Assembly (NCBI RefSeq): GCF_026236535.1
Contig: NZ_JAHTMW010000008.1
Span: 124,001 to 188,000 of the forward strand
Source of the DNA: Streptomyces sp. SKN60
Lineage (GTDB): Bacteria; Actinomycetota; Actinomycetes; Streptomycetales; Streptomycetaceae
Direction: 5' to 3'
Length of the DNA: 64,000 nt
Part shown: one piece after another, positions 35,444 to 43,382 of the stretch
Layout of the letters: each line of letters begins with the position of its first letter
Position numbering within the stretch: position 1 is the stretch's first letter
Position numbers and translations under genes: made by a program
Notes under the pieces: generated by a model
What the model saw: the letters and a program-made list of their open reading frames with translations, nothing else
Database searches by the model: none
Told to the model about the DNA's origin: nothing

Positions 35444-36244
35444 ATGACCGACCCCCTGCTGACCGAACTGCACGAGCTGGCCCTGGAGGCCGGCCGGCGG
35501 GCCGGCGCCCTGCTGCGCGACGGACGGCCCGACGACCTGGCGGTCGCCCAGACCAAGACCAGCGCCGTCGACGTCGTCACCGAGATGGACATCGCCGCCG
35601 AGAAGCTCATCACCGGCTTCCTCACCGAGCACCGCCCGCACGACGGCCTCCTCGGCGAGGAGGGCGCCGCCACCCCCGGCACCAGCGGGGTGCGCTGGGT
35701 CATCGACCCGCTCGACGGCACCGTGAACTATCTCTACGGCCTGCCGACCTGGGGCGTCTCCATCGCTGCCGAGCGGGACGGCGAGACCGTCGTCGGCGTC
35801 GTCGAGGTCCCGATGCGCGGCGAGACCTTCCACGCGACCCTCGGCGGCGGCGCCTGGCTCGGCGACCGGCGCCTCGCCGTCCGGCCCGCGCCCGAGCTCG
35901 GCCAGGCCCTGGTCGCGACCGGCTTCGGCTACGTGCAGGCCCGCCGCGACCACCAGGCCGCCGTGGCCCGGGAGCTGCTCCCCCAGGTCCGCGACATCCG
36001 CCGCGCCGGCTCCGCCGCCATCGACCTCTGCGACCTCGCGGCCGGCCGCCTCGACGCGTACTACGAGCGCGGCCTCAACCCCTGGGACCTCGCCGCGGGG
36101 GATCTGATCGCCCGCGAGGCGGGTGCCCTGACGGGCGGCCGGGCCGGCGAGCGCCCGTCGGGCGAGCTGCTCCTGGCGGCCCCGCGGGGCCTGTTCGGCA
36201 CGCTGCAGGAGTTCCTGGAGCGGGCGGGCGCCTGGCACGACTGA
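35444..36244 (+). CDS. Inositol monophosphatase family protein
   Basis: A 266-residue Mg-dependent phosphatase (SuhB/IMPase fold). Metal-binding motifs are DVVTEMDIAAEK (near 45), GEEG (near 70), DPLDGTVNYLYG (near 88) and GLNPWDLAAGDL (near 208). It would act on inositol-1-phosphate or a related sugar phosphate. ATG 35444 has AAGGAGA upstream and lies 25 bp after the ferrochelatase gene, so they are probably co-transcribed. A second copy of its last 52 codons lies downstream at 36349-36504. Confidence 0.92.
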   Translation: MTDPLLTELHELALEAGRRAGALLRDGRPDDLAVAQTKTSAVDVVTEMDIAAEKLITGFLTEHRPHDGLLGEEGAATPGTSGVRWVIDPLDGTVNYLYGLPTWGVSIAAERDGETVVGVVEVPMRGETFHATLGGGAWLGDRRLAVRPAPELGQALVATGFGYVQARRDHQAAVARELLPQVRDIRRAGSAAIDLCDLAAGRLDAYYERGLNPWDLAAGDLIAREAGALTGGRAGERPSGELLLAAPRGLFGTLQEFLERAGAWHD

Positions 36245-36333
36245 GGCCGGGCAAGCCCCGCCCGCCGGACGGAGTCCGGCCAGGCGTCCGACGCCTGGGA
36301 GGCCCCCTGGGGCCGAGCAGTGCGAGGGCGGCC

Positions 36334-36504
36334 ATGAAAGGTGGTGCCCTCGCCGCGGGCGATCTCATCGCCCGCGAGGCGGGCGCCCTGACCGGCGGCC
36401 GGGCCGGCGAGCGCCCGTCGGGCGAGCTGCTGCTCGCGGCCCCGCGGGGCCTGTTCGGCACGCTGCAGGAGTTCCTGGAGCGGGCGGGCGCCTGGCACGA
36501 CTGA
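36334..36504 (+). pseudogene. Duplicated 3' end of the inositol monophosphatase gene
   Basis: From 36349 to 36504 the sequence repeats 36089-36244 (offset exactly 260 bp) with 6 differences, all at synonymous codon positions (for example GGG to GGC, ACG to ACC). It encodes LAAGDLIAREAG through to ERAGAWHD and the stop. A fortuitous ATG at 36334 with GAGGG upstream would give a 56-residue peptide. Similarity begins at 36348 and ends at the stop. It looks like a displaced gene end left after homologous replacement or excision of an inserted element. Confidence 0.8.
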
Positions 36505-36521
36505 GGGACGGGCGCGCACGC

Positions 36522-36560
36522 CGGAGGGCCCCCGGAGCCGATGGTTCCGGGGGCCCTCCG
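36522..36560. terminator. Strong bidirectional hairpin
   Basis: Perfect 15-bp arms (CGGAGGGCCCCCGGA and its complement) around a 9-nt loop. It separates the duplicated fragment from the convergent small gene at 36576 and can terminate both. Confidence 0.8.
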
Positions 36561-36575
36561 AGGTATCCGCGGGGA

Positions 36576-36749
36576 TCAGGCGCAGGCAGCGCCGATCTCC
36601 ACGCCGTGTTCGGCGGCCAGGCGGTGCAGGTCGTCGAGCTCGGCCTGCTCGACGTCCGCGAGGAAGTCGTCGCCCGCCTCGCGAGCGCGCGTGAGGTCGG
36701 ACTGCGTGGCCTTGATCCGGTGCAGCAGTCCTGCGGTGAAAGCGTCCAT
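36576..36749 (-). CDS. Small conserved-type protein, 57 residues
   Basis: A 57-codon frame with strong coding bias: it starts MDAFTAGLLHRIKATQSDL and ends LAAEHGVEIGAACA. It is predicted to be wholly helical, with acidic patches (REAGDDFLADVEQAELDDL), so it is soluble and perhaps a small coiled-coil protein. GAGGGG lies 8 nt before the ATG. It is convergent with the inositol monophosphatase side and divergent from cutR. I recall similar short proteins in Streptomyces next to cutRS, but no function is known to me. Confidence 0.75.
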   Translation of the reverse strand: MDAFTAGLLHRIKATQSDLTRAREAGDDFLADVEQAELDDLHRLAAEHGVEIGAACA

Positions 36750-37099
36750 CGTGCGCCCCCTCGTCGTGGGTCGGTGGCACGGGGAGTGCCGGGGGTGGGT
36801 GGACCACGCACAGCCACCTCTGGGGGACAGAGAGCGGTAGGTGGCAGGCCACCTACAGGGCGTGATCGCGGGGTGTGCAGTCGTCCTCCCCAGCCCTTCG
36901 CGGACGGAAACCTCAACTGGCCCGCCGAATCAGGTGAATTCTTCGTGCGCCCCGGCGACCGACCGGTCGGACCGGAGCCCCGCAGGGCGCCTTACAGCCG
37001 GTTTACGGCCGCTCGGGGCAGGATGGATACGCACAGTCAGTGCGCAGAACCGCCTTGTCCGCGTGCGGGACCAGGGCGCCCAGGAAAGGACTTACGGAC
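36750..37099 (+). promoter_or_regulatory. 350-bp gap between the small gene and cutR
   Basis: No gene is supported. It must hold the divergent promoters of the 57-residue protein and of cutR. GGAAAGGA at 37083-37090 is the cutR ribosome site. No clear operator dyad is seen. Confidence 0.4.
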
Positions 37100-37753
37100 G
37101 TGCGCGTACTCGTCGTCGAGGACGAGCAGCTCCTCGCGGATGCGGTGGCCACCGGCCTGCGCCGGGAGGCCATGGCGGTCGACGTCGTGTACGACGGGGC
37201 CGCCGCCCTGGAGCGCGTCGGCGTCAACGACTACGACGTCGTGGTGCTCGACCGCGACCTCCCCCTGGTCCACGGCGACGACGTCTGCCGCAAGATCGTC
37301 GAGCTGGGCATGCCCACCCGGGTGCTGATGCTGACCGCCTCCGGCGACGTCAGCGACCGCGTCGAGGGCCTGGAGCTCGGCGCGGACGACTATCTCCCCA
37401 AGCCCTTCGCGTTCAGCGAGCTCACCGCCCGTGTGCGCGCCCTGGGGCGCCGCACCAGCGTGCCGCTGCCGCCCGTCCTGGAGCGGGCCGGCATCAAGCT
37501 CGACCCGAACCGCCGCGAGGTCTTCCGCGACGGCAAGGAGGTCCAGCTCGCGCCGAAGGAGTTCGCGGTCCTGGAGGTCCTGATGCGCAGCGAGGGCGCG
37601 GTCGTCTCGGCCGAGCAGCTCCTGGAGAAGGCCTGGGACGAGAACACCGACCCGTTCACCAACGTGGTCCGCGTCACGGTGATGACCCTGCGCCGCAAGC
37701 TCGGCGAGCCCCCGGTGATCGTCACCGTCCCCGGCTCGGGATACCGGATCTGA
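37100..37753 (+). CDS. cutR: Response regulator CutR
   Basis: A 217-residue OmpR-type regulator. The receiver domain (1-115) has acidic pocket VVEDE, phospho-acceptor Asp51 in VVVLDRDLP and conserved Lys in DDYLPKPFAF. The winged-helix output domain spans 125-217 and ends VTVPGSGYRI. Length equals that of S. lividans CutR. GTG 37100 follows GGAAAGGA. It forms an operon with cutS, whose ATG is 4 nt after its stop. CutRS responds to envelope and secretion stress in Streptomyces. Confidence 0.93.
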   Translation: MRVLVVEDEQLLADAVATGLRREAMAVDVVYDGAAALERVGVNDYDVVVLDRDLPLVHGDDVCRKIVELGMPTRVLMLTASGDVSDRVEGLELGADDYLPKPFAFSELTARVRALGRRTSVPLPPVLERAGIKLDPNRREVFRDGKEVQLAPKEFAVLEVLMRSEGAVVSAEQLLEKAWDENTDPFTNVVRVTVMTLRRKLGEPPVIVTVPGSGYRI

Positions 37754-37757
37754 GCCG

Positions 37758-39008
37758 ATGGCCCCGAACAACACGATCCTCCACGCGCCGCCGAAACCGC
37801 ACTGGGACCCCCGGGACCCGGTCCGCCCGCTGCTGCGCCCCACCATCCGGATAAGGCTCACGCTGCTCTACGGCGGGATGTTCCTGATCGCCGGCATCAT
37901 CCTGCTGGCGATCATCTACCTCTTCACCGCGCAGGCGGTCCGGGACACCACCGCGACCCTGCCCTTCAAGGTGGTCAGCGGCACGGTCACGCCGACCACC
38001 GACTGGTGCGAGCTGCCCCAGAAGTCCACCGGCGAGCCCTTCACCGGTGAGCAGCTCAACAACGCCGTCTCGATGTGTCTGCGGCACCAGAGCGACCTCG
38101 CCTTGGACGACCTGCTGCGGCGCTCCCTGTTCGCCCTGCTCGGCCTGAGCATCATCGCCTTCGCCTTCGGCTACGCCATGGCGGGCCGGGTGCTCTCCCC
38201 GCTGGGCCGGATCACCCGGACCGCCCGCCAGGTGGCCGGCACGGACCTGTCCCGCCGGATCGAGCTGGACGGGCCGGACGACGAGCTGAAGGAGCTCGCC
38301 GACACCTTCGACGAGATGCTGGAGCGCCTGGAGCGGGCCTTCAGCGCCCAGCAGCGCTTCGTCGGCAACGCCTCGCACGAGCTCCGCACCCCGCTGGCGA
38401 TCAACCGCACGCTCCTCGAGGTCACGCTCTCGGACCCGGCGGCGCCGGTGGAGCTCCAGCAGCTCGGCAAGACCCTGCTCGCGACCAACGAGCGCAGCGA
38501 GCAGCTGGTCGAGGGCCTGCTGCTGCTCGCCCGCAGCGACAACGCGATCGTCGAGCGCAAACCGGTCGACCTGGCCGAGGTGGCCTCCCGGGCCATGGAC
38601 CAGGCGCGCTCGGAGGCCGACGCCAAGGGCGTGGAGTTCCGCGGCGAGCGGGGCCCGGCCGTGGTCCAGGGCAACGGTGTGCTCCTGGAGCGGATCGCCC
38701 TGAACCTGGTGCAGAACGCCGTGCGGTACAACGTGCCGGCGGACGGCTGGGTGGAGGTCGTCACCTCTGTGCAGGGCGGTCAGGCCGTCCTGGAGGTGTC
38801 GAACACGGGCCCGGTCGTCCCGGCATACGAGATCGACAATCTTTTCGAGCCATTCCGGCGCCTCCGGCAGGAGCGCACGGGCAGTGACAAGGGTGTCGGC
38901 CTCGGCCTGTCGATCGCGCGCTCCGTCGCGCGGGCGCACGGCGGCCGTATCATCGCCGAGCCGCGCGAGGGCGGCGGACTCGTGATGCGTGTCACTCTGC
39001 CGATCTGA
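37758..39008 (+). CDS. cutS: Sensor histidine kinase CutS
   Basis: A 416-residue membrane kinase: helix 1 at 33-58, an extracytoplasmic loop of about 64 residues, helix 2 at 123-142, HAMP, then HisKA with His207 in GNASHELRTPL and a HATPase domain (NLVQNAVRYN, GVGLGLSIARS). The sensor loop holds exactly two cysteines, Cys84 (DWCEL) and Cys107 (SMCLR), consistent with sensing the disulfide state of the secreted proteome. Partner of CutR. Confidence 0.93.
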   Translation: MAPNNTILHAPPKPHWDPRDPVRPLLRPTIRIRLTLLYGGMFLIAGIILLAIIYLFTAQAVRDTTATLPFKVVSGTVTPTTDWCELPQKSTGEPFTGEQLNNAVSMCLRHQSDLALDDLLRRSLFALLGLSIIAFAFGYAMAGRVLSPLGRITRTARQVAGTDLSRRIELDGPDDELKELADTFDEMLERLERAFSAQQRFVGNASHELRTPLAINRTLLEVTLSDPAAPVELQQLGKTLLATNERSEQLVEGLLLLARSDNAIVERKPVDLAEVASRAMDQARSEADAKGVEFRGERGPAVVQGNGVLLERIALNLVQNAVRYNVPADGWVEVVTSVQGGQAVLEVSNTGPVVPAYEIDNLFEPFRRLRQERTGSDKGVGLGLSIARSVARAHGGRIIAEPREGGGLVMRVTLPI

Positions 39009-39081
39009 CACACTGCACGAAGCCGACCGGTTTTGTTCGCTTTGCGCTGAATTTCCGGTTCTCTTTCCTCGGGTCGTTCTG

Positions 39082-39095
39082 TGTGATCGATCACA
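39082..39095. promoter_or_regulatory. CRP/FNR-like palindrome
   Basis: TGTGATCGATCACA is perfectly palindromic and contains GTG-N6-CAC, the core reported for Streptomyces Crp sites. It lies between cutS and DUF4193, 312 bp from the latter start, so its target is unclear. Confidence 0.45.
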
Positions 39096-39140
39096 GGAAT
39101 GAGTGTCCGGTCCTCCACTCTCCGTGATCGCGAATTCCCG

Positions 39141-39170
39141 CGGAAAACCCGGAAAAGTCCGGGTTTCCGG
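39141..39170 (+). terminator. Terminator hairpin after cutRS
   Basis: AAACCCGGA and TCCGGGTTT pair around an AAAG loop; the stem extends by CGGA/TCCG with one bulged A. The position 130 bp after cutS suits the end of that operon. Confidence 0.65.
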
Positions 39171-39406
39171 GGGTCCGAATGACGGGAAGTACACGGGGTG
39201 GCACCCGTGAGGGAGGGCCGCAGGACCGTGTACGGTCCGCTTCGCCACCCAAAGCCGGTCACTCGTGAGAGGGCGGATTGGGTGTCGATTGAGTAACAGA
39301 CCTTGATGTGAGGCAAAATCTCCGCCTCAGGTCGGGCACAAGTCCGGCCTCTCACGCGTTACGTGCGCTGGAGACACCGCAAACCACCCAGAGGGGGAGA
39401 GCTGAC

Positions 39407-39703
39407 ATGGCAACGGATTACGACACCCCACGCAAGACCGACGACGACGTCGACTCGGACAGCCTTGAGGAACTGAAGGCCCGCCGGAACGACAAGTCGA
39501 CCTCGACCGTCGACGTCGACGAGTTCGAGGCCGCCGAGGGCCTGGAGCTCCCGGGCGCCGACCTCTCGAACGAGGAACTGGCCGTCCGGGTCCTGCCCAA
39601 GCAGGCGGACGAGTTCACCTGCATGAGCTGCTTCCTCGTGCACCACCGGAGCCAGCTGGCCCGGGAGAAGAACGGTCAGCCGATCTGCCGCGACTGCGAC
39701 TGA
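39407..39703 (+). CDS. DUF4193 family zinc-ribbon-like protein
   Basis: A 98-residue protein universal in actinobacteria. The N-terminal half is acidic and disordered (TDDDVDSDSLEELKARRND); the C-terminal half has two Cys pairs, TCMSCF and ICRDCD, spaced as a zinc ribbon. The M. tuberculosis homologue is Rv2699c, in the same gene neighbourhood. Function unknown. A clear GAGGGGGAGAG ribosome site precedes the ATG. Confidence 0.92.
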   Translation: MATDYDTPRKTDDDVDSDSLEELKARRNDKSTSTVDVDEFEAAEGLELPGADLSNEELAVRVLPKQADEFTCMSCFLVHHRSQLAREKNGQPICRDCD

Positions 39704-39709
39704 GATCGA

Positions 39710-40768
39710 GTGACCGTGGCAGGCGACACACCGTCTCGGAAGCGACGGCTCCGGCTCCCCGGGAGGTCGGAGGCGTACCAGGGCGGCTCGGGCCCGGCAG
39801 AGGGCGTCAAGGACGCTCCCTCCGCCGAGCACTCCGCCCCCCTGCCCGCACCTGGCGCACGTGACGACGGGCGAGGCCGCACGGCCTCGCTCGAAGCATC
39901 CGACGCGCACCGGGCCGGTCACCGGCTCGACCCGGACACCCACCTGGACCTCAGTGGCCCGGACCCCACCGGCCTCGCCGGCACCGGCCCGGACACCCGC
40001 GACGGCACCGCGAAGCGCGGCGTCCTGCGGCGCGTGGCCAACCCCGCGCGCGTCCAGCTCGAGCGCATCAGGCTCGACAGCGCCCGCATCGAAGCCGTAC
40101 GGCGCGGAGTCAGGCGCGGCGGTCAGGGCGCCAGGGCCGGCATCGGCTATCTCGCGGACCGCGTCATCGAGATCGCCCCGCGCGTTCCCGTACGGGACCT
40201 CGCGACCCTCCGGCGGCAGTTCCCCGGCCTCGGCCCCGAGCAGATCGCCGACAAGCTCATCTCCGGCGCGTCCAGGGCCAGCGCCACCGTCGGCGCCGGC
40301 ATCGGCGCCGCCGCCATGCTGCCCGTACCGCCCGCGATGGCCGCCGAGCTGGCCGCGGAGATCACCGGCGTCGCCGCCATCGAGCTCAAGCTCGTCGCCG
40401 AGCTGCACGAGGTCTACGGCCTGCGGCCCCCGGGCGCGCTCCCCCAGCGCTCCACCGCGTACCTCACCGCCTGGACCGAGGAGCGCGGCATCGACCCCAC
40501 CAAGCCGACCACGGTCAACGCGGCGCTCGGCGGCCAGATGAAGCGCGAACTGCGCCAGCAGATCATGAAGCGCATGATGCGCAACCTGCCGAACCTCACC
40601 CCGTTCATGGTGGGCGCGGCCGTCGGCGCCGTGATGAACCGGCGCGACACCAGGAAACTCGCCGAGCACATCCGCAAGGACCTGCGCGCCCGCCAGATCC
40701 CCTGGGACGCCCTCCCGGCCCTGCCGCCCCTGGAGCAGCCGGAGAACCCCAAGGAGATCGACTTCTAG
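39710..40768 (+). CDS. Hypothetical protein, helix-rich C-terminal domain
   Basis: A 352-residue protein not recognised with confidence. The first 130 residues are polar and low complexity. The C-terminal part (LERIRLDSARIEAVRRGVRR onwards) is helical, with a hydrophobic glycine-rich stretch SATVGAGIGAAAMLPVPPAM near residue 195 and the conserved-looking LKLVAELHEVYGLRPPGA. The pattern recalls EcsC-like proteins, but weakly. It starts with GTG at 39710, 7 nt after the DUF4193 stop; GTG 39716 is an alternative. Likely co-transcribed with DUF4193. Confidence 0.7.
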   Translation: MTVAGDTPSRKRRLRLPGRSEAYQGGSGPAEGVKDAPSAEHSAPLPAPGARDDGRGRTASLEASDAHRAGHRLDPDTHLDLSGPDPTGLAGTGPDTRDGTAKRGVLRRVANPARVQLERIRLDSARIEAVRRGVRRGGQGARAGIGYLADRVIEIAPRVPVRDLATLRRQFPGLGPEQIADKLISGASRASATVGAGIGAAAMLPVPPAMAAELAAEITGVAAIELKLVAELHEVYGLRPPGALPQRSTAYLTAWTEERGIDPTKPTTVNAALGGQMKRELRQQIMKRMMRNLPNLTPFMVGAAVGAVMNRRDTRKLAEHIRKDLRARQIPWDALPALPPLEQPENPKEIDF

Positions 40769-40774
40769 CCCTGG

Positions 40775-40793
40775 AGGGGCCCTGAGGGCCCCT
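40775..40793. terminator. Short hairpin between convergent genes
   Basis: AGGGGCCC-TGA-GGGCCCCT, a perfect 8-bp stem located between the convergent hypothetical and DUF3093 genes. Confidence 0.55.
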
Positions 40794-40809
40794 GGAGGCC
40801 CGTACGGGA

Positions 40810-41289
40810 CTACGCAGCCTCGGTGCGGGCCGCCTCGATCGCCGCCGCCAGTGCCTCCGGCTCACGGCTGGACAGATAGACGTACGGCGTCGGGTCCTCC
40901 GGGTCCGTCACCTCGACCCGTACCGCCGTCGCCACATAGCTGCGCATCACCATGAACGCGCGCGGGTCGGCCTTGTGCGTGCGCCAGGCGCGCGCCTCCT
41001 CGGCGTCGAGCACCTCGGGCGCCCCGAGCGCCGACGCCGGAATCCGTGCGTCCCCCGCGACCAGCGAGCCGGCCACCACCCGGATCCGGGCCGAGCCGTA
41101 AGAGGAGACGCCCACCGCGGCGAGCGCCCCCGCGGCGAGCAGACCGCCGAGCGCCGGCACCGTCCCCAGCGGGAACATGATCAGGGCGCCCGACAGACCG
41201 ATCAGGGCCGCGATCAGCCACCAGGAGCGGGGTGCGGTCAGACGTTCGTCGAAGCTCGGGGCGGTCGCGGGCGCGGAAGGCTGCTGCAT
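40810..41289 (-). CDS. DUF3093 family membrane protein
   Basis: A 159-residue protein with two adjacent membrane helices at residues 23-62 (WWLIAALIGLSGALIMFPLG and ALGGLLAAGALAAVGVSSYG) and a cytoplasmic beta-rich part with DPRAFMVMRSYV and PYVYLSSREP, the DUF3093 signature. The M. tuberculosis counterpart Rv2698 sits beside dut as here. ATG 41289 follows a strong purine leader. Divergent from the thioesterase gene. Confidence 0.88.
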   Translation of the reverse strand: MQQPSAPATAPSFDERLTAPRSWWLIAALIGLSGALIMFPLGTVPALGGLLAAGALAAVGVSSYGSARIRVVAGSLVAGDARIPASALGAPEVLDAEEARAWRTHKADPRAFMVMRSYVATAVRVEVTDPEDPTPYVYLSSREPEALAAAIEAARTEAA

Positions 41290-41347
41290 GTCCCCAAGCT
41301 TGGCACGGCGCGACCCGCGCCCGGCCGCGCGGGTAAGGTCTGCGCCT

Positions 41348-41932
41348 GTGACTGGAACATCTGCCGCTCTCACCCCGCCGGCCGACGCCATAGCGCCGGT
41401 ACGCCACCCCGACGCGCCCGCCCCCGGCGAGCCGCTCGGGGCGCACTACGAGTACTGCTTCGGGTGCGGCGGCGGGCAGCCCCACGGTCTCCACCTGGAG
41501 GCGCGCGCGGGCGAGGGCGTGACGGTCACCGCGGAGTTCACCGTGACCCCCGACCACCAGGGCGCCCCCGGCCTCGCGCACGGCGGCGTGCTCGCCACCG
41601 CGCTCGACGAGACCCTTGGCTCCCTGAACTGGCTGCTGCGGGTCATCGCCGTGACCGGGCGCCTGGAGACCGACTTCGCCCGGCCCGTCCCGGTCGGCAC
41701 GGTGCTCCACCTCCAGGCCGAGGTCACCGCCGTGCACGGCCGCAAGATCTACTCGACCGCCGTCGGCCGGATCGGCGGGCCCGAGGGCCCCGTCGCCGTC
41801 CGCGCCGACGCCCTCTTCATCGAGGTCAAGGTCGACCACTTCATCGACAACGGGCGCCCGGAGGAGATCCGGGCGGCCATGTCCGACCCCGACCAGGTCA
41901 GGCGCGCCCGCGCCTTCGAGGTGAACCCCTGA
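41348..41932 (+). CDS. PaaI-type hotdog thioesterase
   Basis: A 194-residue hotdog-fold protein. The substrate-site signature HGGVLATALDETLG (near residue 78) is that of PaaI/YbgC-like acyl-CoA thioesterases, preceded by a CFGCGGGQPHGLHL segment seen in this subfamily. The substrate acyl-CoA is unknown. The GTG start at 41348 is chosen by codon bias and the following sequence; the stop shares one base with the dut ATG (TGATG), so they are coupled. Confidence 0.85.
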   Translation: MTGTSAALTPPADAIAPVRHPDAPAPGEPLGAHYEYCFGCGGGQPHGLHLEARAGEGVTVTAEFTVTPDHQGAPGLAHGGVLATALDETLGSLNWLLRVIAVTGRLETDFARPVPVGTVLHLQAEVTAVHGRKIYSTAVGRIGGPEGPVAVRADALFIEVKVDHFIDNGRPEEIRAAMSDPDQVRRARAFEVNP

Positions 41933-42444
41933 TGCGCAATCCCGTCGACGTACTCATCCGCCGGGTGGACCCGGAGGTGCCGATCCCCGCGTACGGTCAC
42001 CCCGGCGACGCCGGCGCCGATCTGGTGACCACCGAGGCCGCCGTGCTCGCCCCGGGGGAGCGGGCCGTGCTGCCCACCGGGGTGTCCATCGCGCTGCCCG
42101 ACGGCTACGCCGCCTTCGTGCATCCGCGCTCCGGACTCGCGGCCCGCTGCGGAGTCGCCCTGGTGAATGCCCCGGGGACGGTCGATGCCGGGTACCGTGG
42201 AGAGATCAAGGTGATCGTGGTCAATCTCGACCCGCGCGAGAGCGTGCGGTTCGAGCGCTTCGACCGGATCGCCCAGCTGGTCGTCCAGCAGGTCGAGAAG
42301 GTGCGCTTCCACGAGGTGGCGGAGCTTCCCGGCTCTGCGCGGGCCGAGGGGGGCTTCGGGTCCACCGGCGGTCATGCCGCCGTGGACGGCACTACGGGTG
42401 GGAATCGATACGCTTCGGTCGTATCCGACCGGGAAGGACAGTGA
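41932..42444 (+). CDS. dut: dUTP diphosphatase
   Basis: A 170-residue homotrimeric dUTPase converting dUTP to dUMP. All five motifs are present: AGADL (1), PRSGLA (2), NAPGTVDAGYRGE (3), RIAQLVV (4) and a C-terminal Gly-rich EGGFGSTG (5). The extra tail after motif 5 is unremarkable. The start overlaps the thioesterase stop and the DUF3710 gene begins 1 nt after its stop, giving a tight three-gene operon. Confidence 0.96.
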   Translation: MRNPVDVLIRRVDPEVPIPAYGHPGDAGADLVTTEAAVLAPGERAVLPTGVSIALPDGYAAFVHPRSGLAARCGVALVNAPGTVDAGYRGEIKVIVVNLDPRESVRFERFDRIAQLVVQQVEKVRFHEVAELPGSARAEGGFGSTGGHAAVDGTTGGNRYASVVSDREGQ

Positions 42445-42445
42445 C

Positions 42446-43207
42446 GTGTTCGGACGTCGCAAGAAGAGCGGTGCCGCCGAGGACGCCGCCGAGCAGGTCG
42501 TCGACGCGGTGGACACCGAAGACGCGACCGACGCCGCCGGAGGGCAGCGCCGGGTGAACCTTCCGCCGGCACCCCGGCCCGACGGTCCCTGGGACATCTC
42601 CGAGGTCAGCCGGCCGGAGGACGGCCGGGTGGACCTCGGCGGCATCTTCGTGCCCGGTGTCGAGGGCATGGAGCTCCGGGTCGAGGTGGCGGGCGACGCG
42701 ATCGTCGCGGCCACCGTCGTGCTGCGCGACAGCGCCGTGCAGCTCCAGGCCTTCGCCGCCCCCAAGAAGGAGGGCATCTGGGGCGAGGTCCGCGAGGAGA
42801 TCGCCAACGGCATCACCCAGCAGGGCGGTGTCATCGACGAGATCGAGGGCCCGCTGGGCTGGGAGCTGCGCGCCCAGGTCCCGGTGCAGCTGCCCGACGG
42901 CAACCGGGGCGTCCAGCTGGTGCGCTTCGTCGGCGTCGACGGCCCGCGCTGGTTCCTGCGCGGCGTGATCTCCGGCCAGGGCGCGGTGCAGCCGGAGGCC
43001 GCCGGCCTCCTGGAGCAGATCGTCCGGGACACCGTGGTCGTCCGCGGCGAAGGGCCGATGGCCCCGCGCGACCCGATCGTCCTCAAGCTGCCCAACGACG
43101 CCCAGATGGTCCCGGACGGCGTGCAGCAGGACGACCAGTCCGGCTCCCGCTTCTCCGGCGGCATGGGACAGCTGCAGCGCGGCCCGGAGATCTCCGAGAT
43201 CCGCTGA
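42446..43207 (+). CDS. DUF3710 family protein
   Basis: A 253-residue actinobacterial protein (M. tuberculosis Rv2696c type). It begins MFGRRKKSG, passes a polar linker and enters the DUF3710 domain at about residue 50 (GPWDISEVS, VDLGGIFVPGVEGMELR), with the central LGWELRAQVPV and FVGVDGPRWFLRGVI. Soluble; function unknown. The GTG start is 1 nt after dut, conserved linkage in actinobacteria. Confidence 0.92.
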   Translation: MFGRRKKSGAAEDAAEQVVDAVDTEDATDAAGGQRRVNLPPAPRPDGPWDISEVSRPEDGRVDLGGIFVPGVEGMELRVEVAGDAIVAATVVLRDSAVQLQAFAAPKKEGIWGEVREEIANGITQQGGVIDEIEGPLGWELRAQVPVQLPDGNRGVQLVRFVGVDGPRWFLRGVISGQGAVQPEAAGLLEQIVRDTVVVRGEGPMAPRDPIVLKLPNDAQMVPDGVQQDDQSGSRFSGGMGQLQRGPEISEIR

Positions 43208-43226
43208 GGCCGGTGACATGAGCAGG

Positions 43227-43294
43227 CCCGGTGGGCCGCTCCCGTCCGCTCGTACCTCGGGTACGGGTGGGGCGGGAGCGGCCCACCGGGTTTT
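43227..43294 (+). terminator. Strong terminator after DUF3710
   Basis: Perfect 18-bp arms (43227-43244 and 43273-43290, core GGTGGGCCGCTCCCG) with an inner CGTACC/GGTACG hairpin in the loop, followed directly by TTTT. It closes the thioesterase-dut-DUF3710 operon. Confidence 0.85.
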
Positions 43295-43382
43295 CCACAG
43301 CCGGTTTTCCACAGGCCTGGTCCCGCCGCGCGCCCGCGGCACATACTGGCGGAGCACACGTTCGAACCAGGGGGGTACCACG

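Larger units (their letters stand above)
39009..39406 (+). promoter_or_regulatory. 398-bp intergenic region after cutS
   Basis: No gene is supported. Right after cutS are a CRP-like palindrome (39082-39095) and the cutRS terminator hairpin (39141-39170). A smaller dyad GGACCG-TGTA-CGGTCC lies at 39227-39242. The ribosome site GAGGGGGAGAG precedes the DUF4193 gene. Confidence 0.5.
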
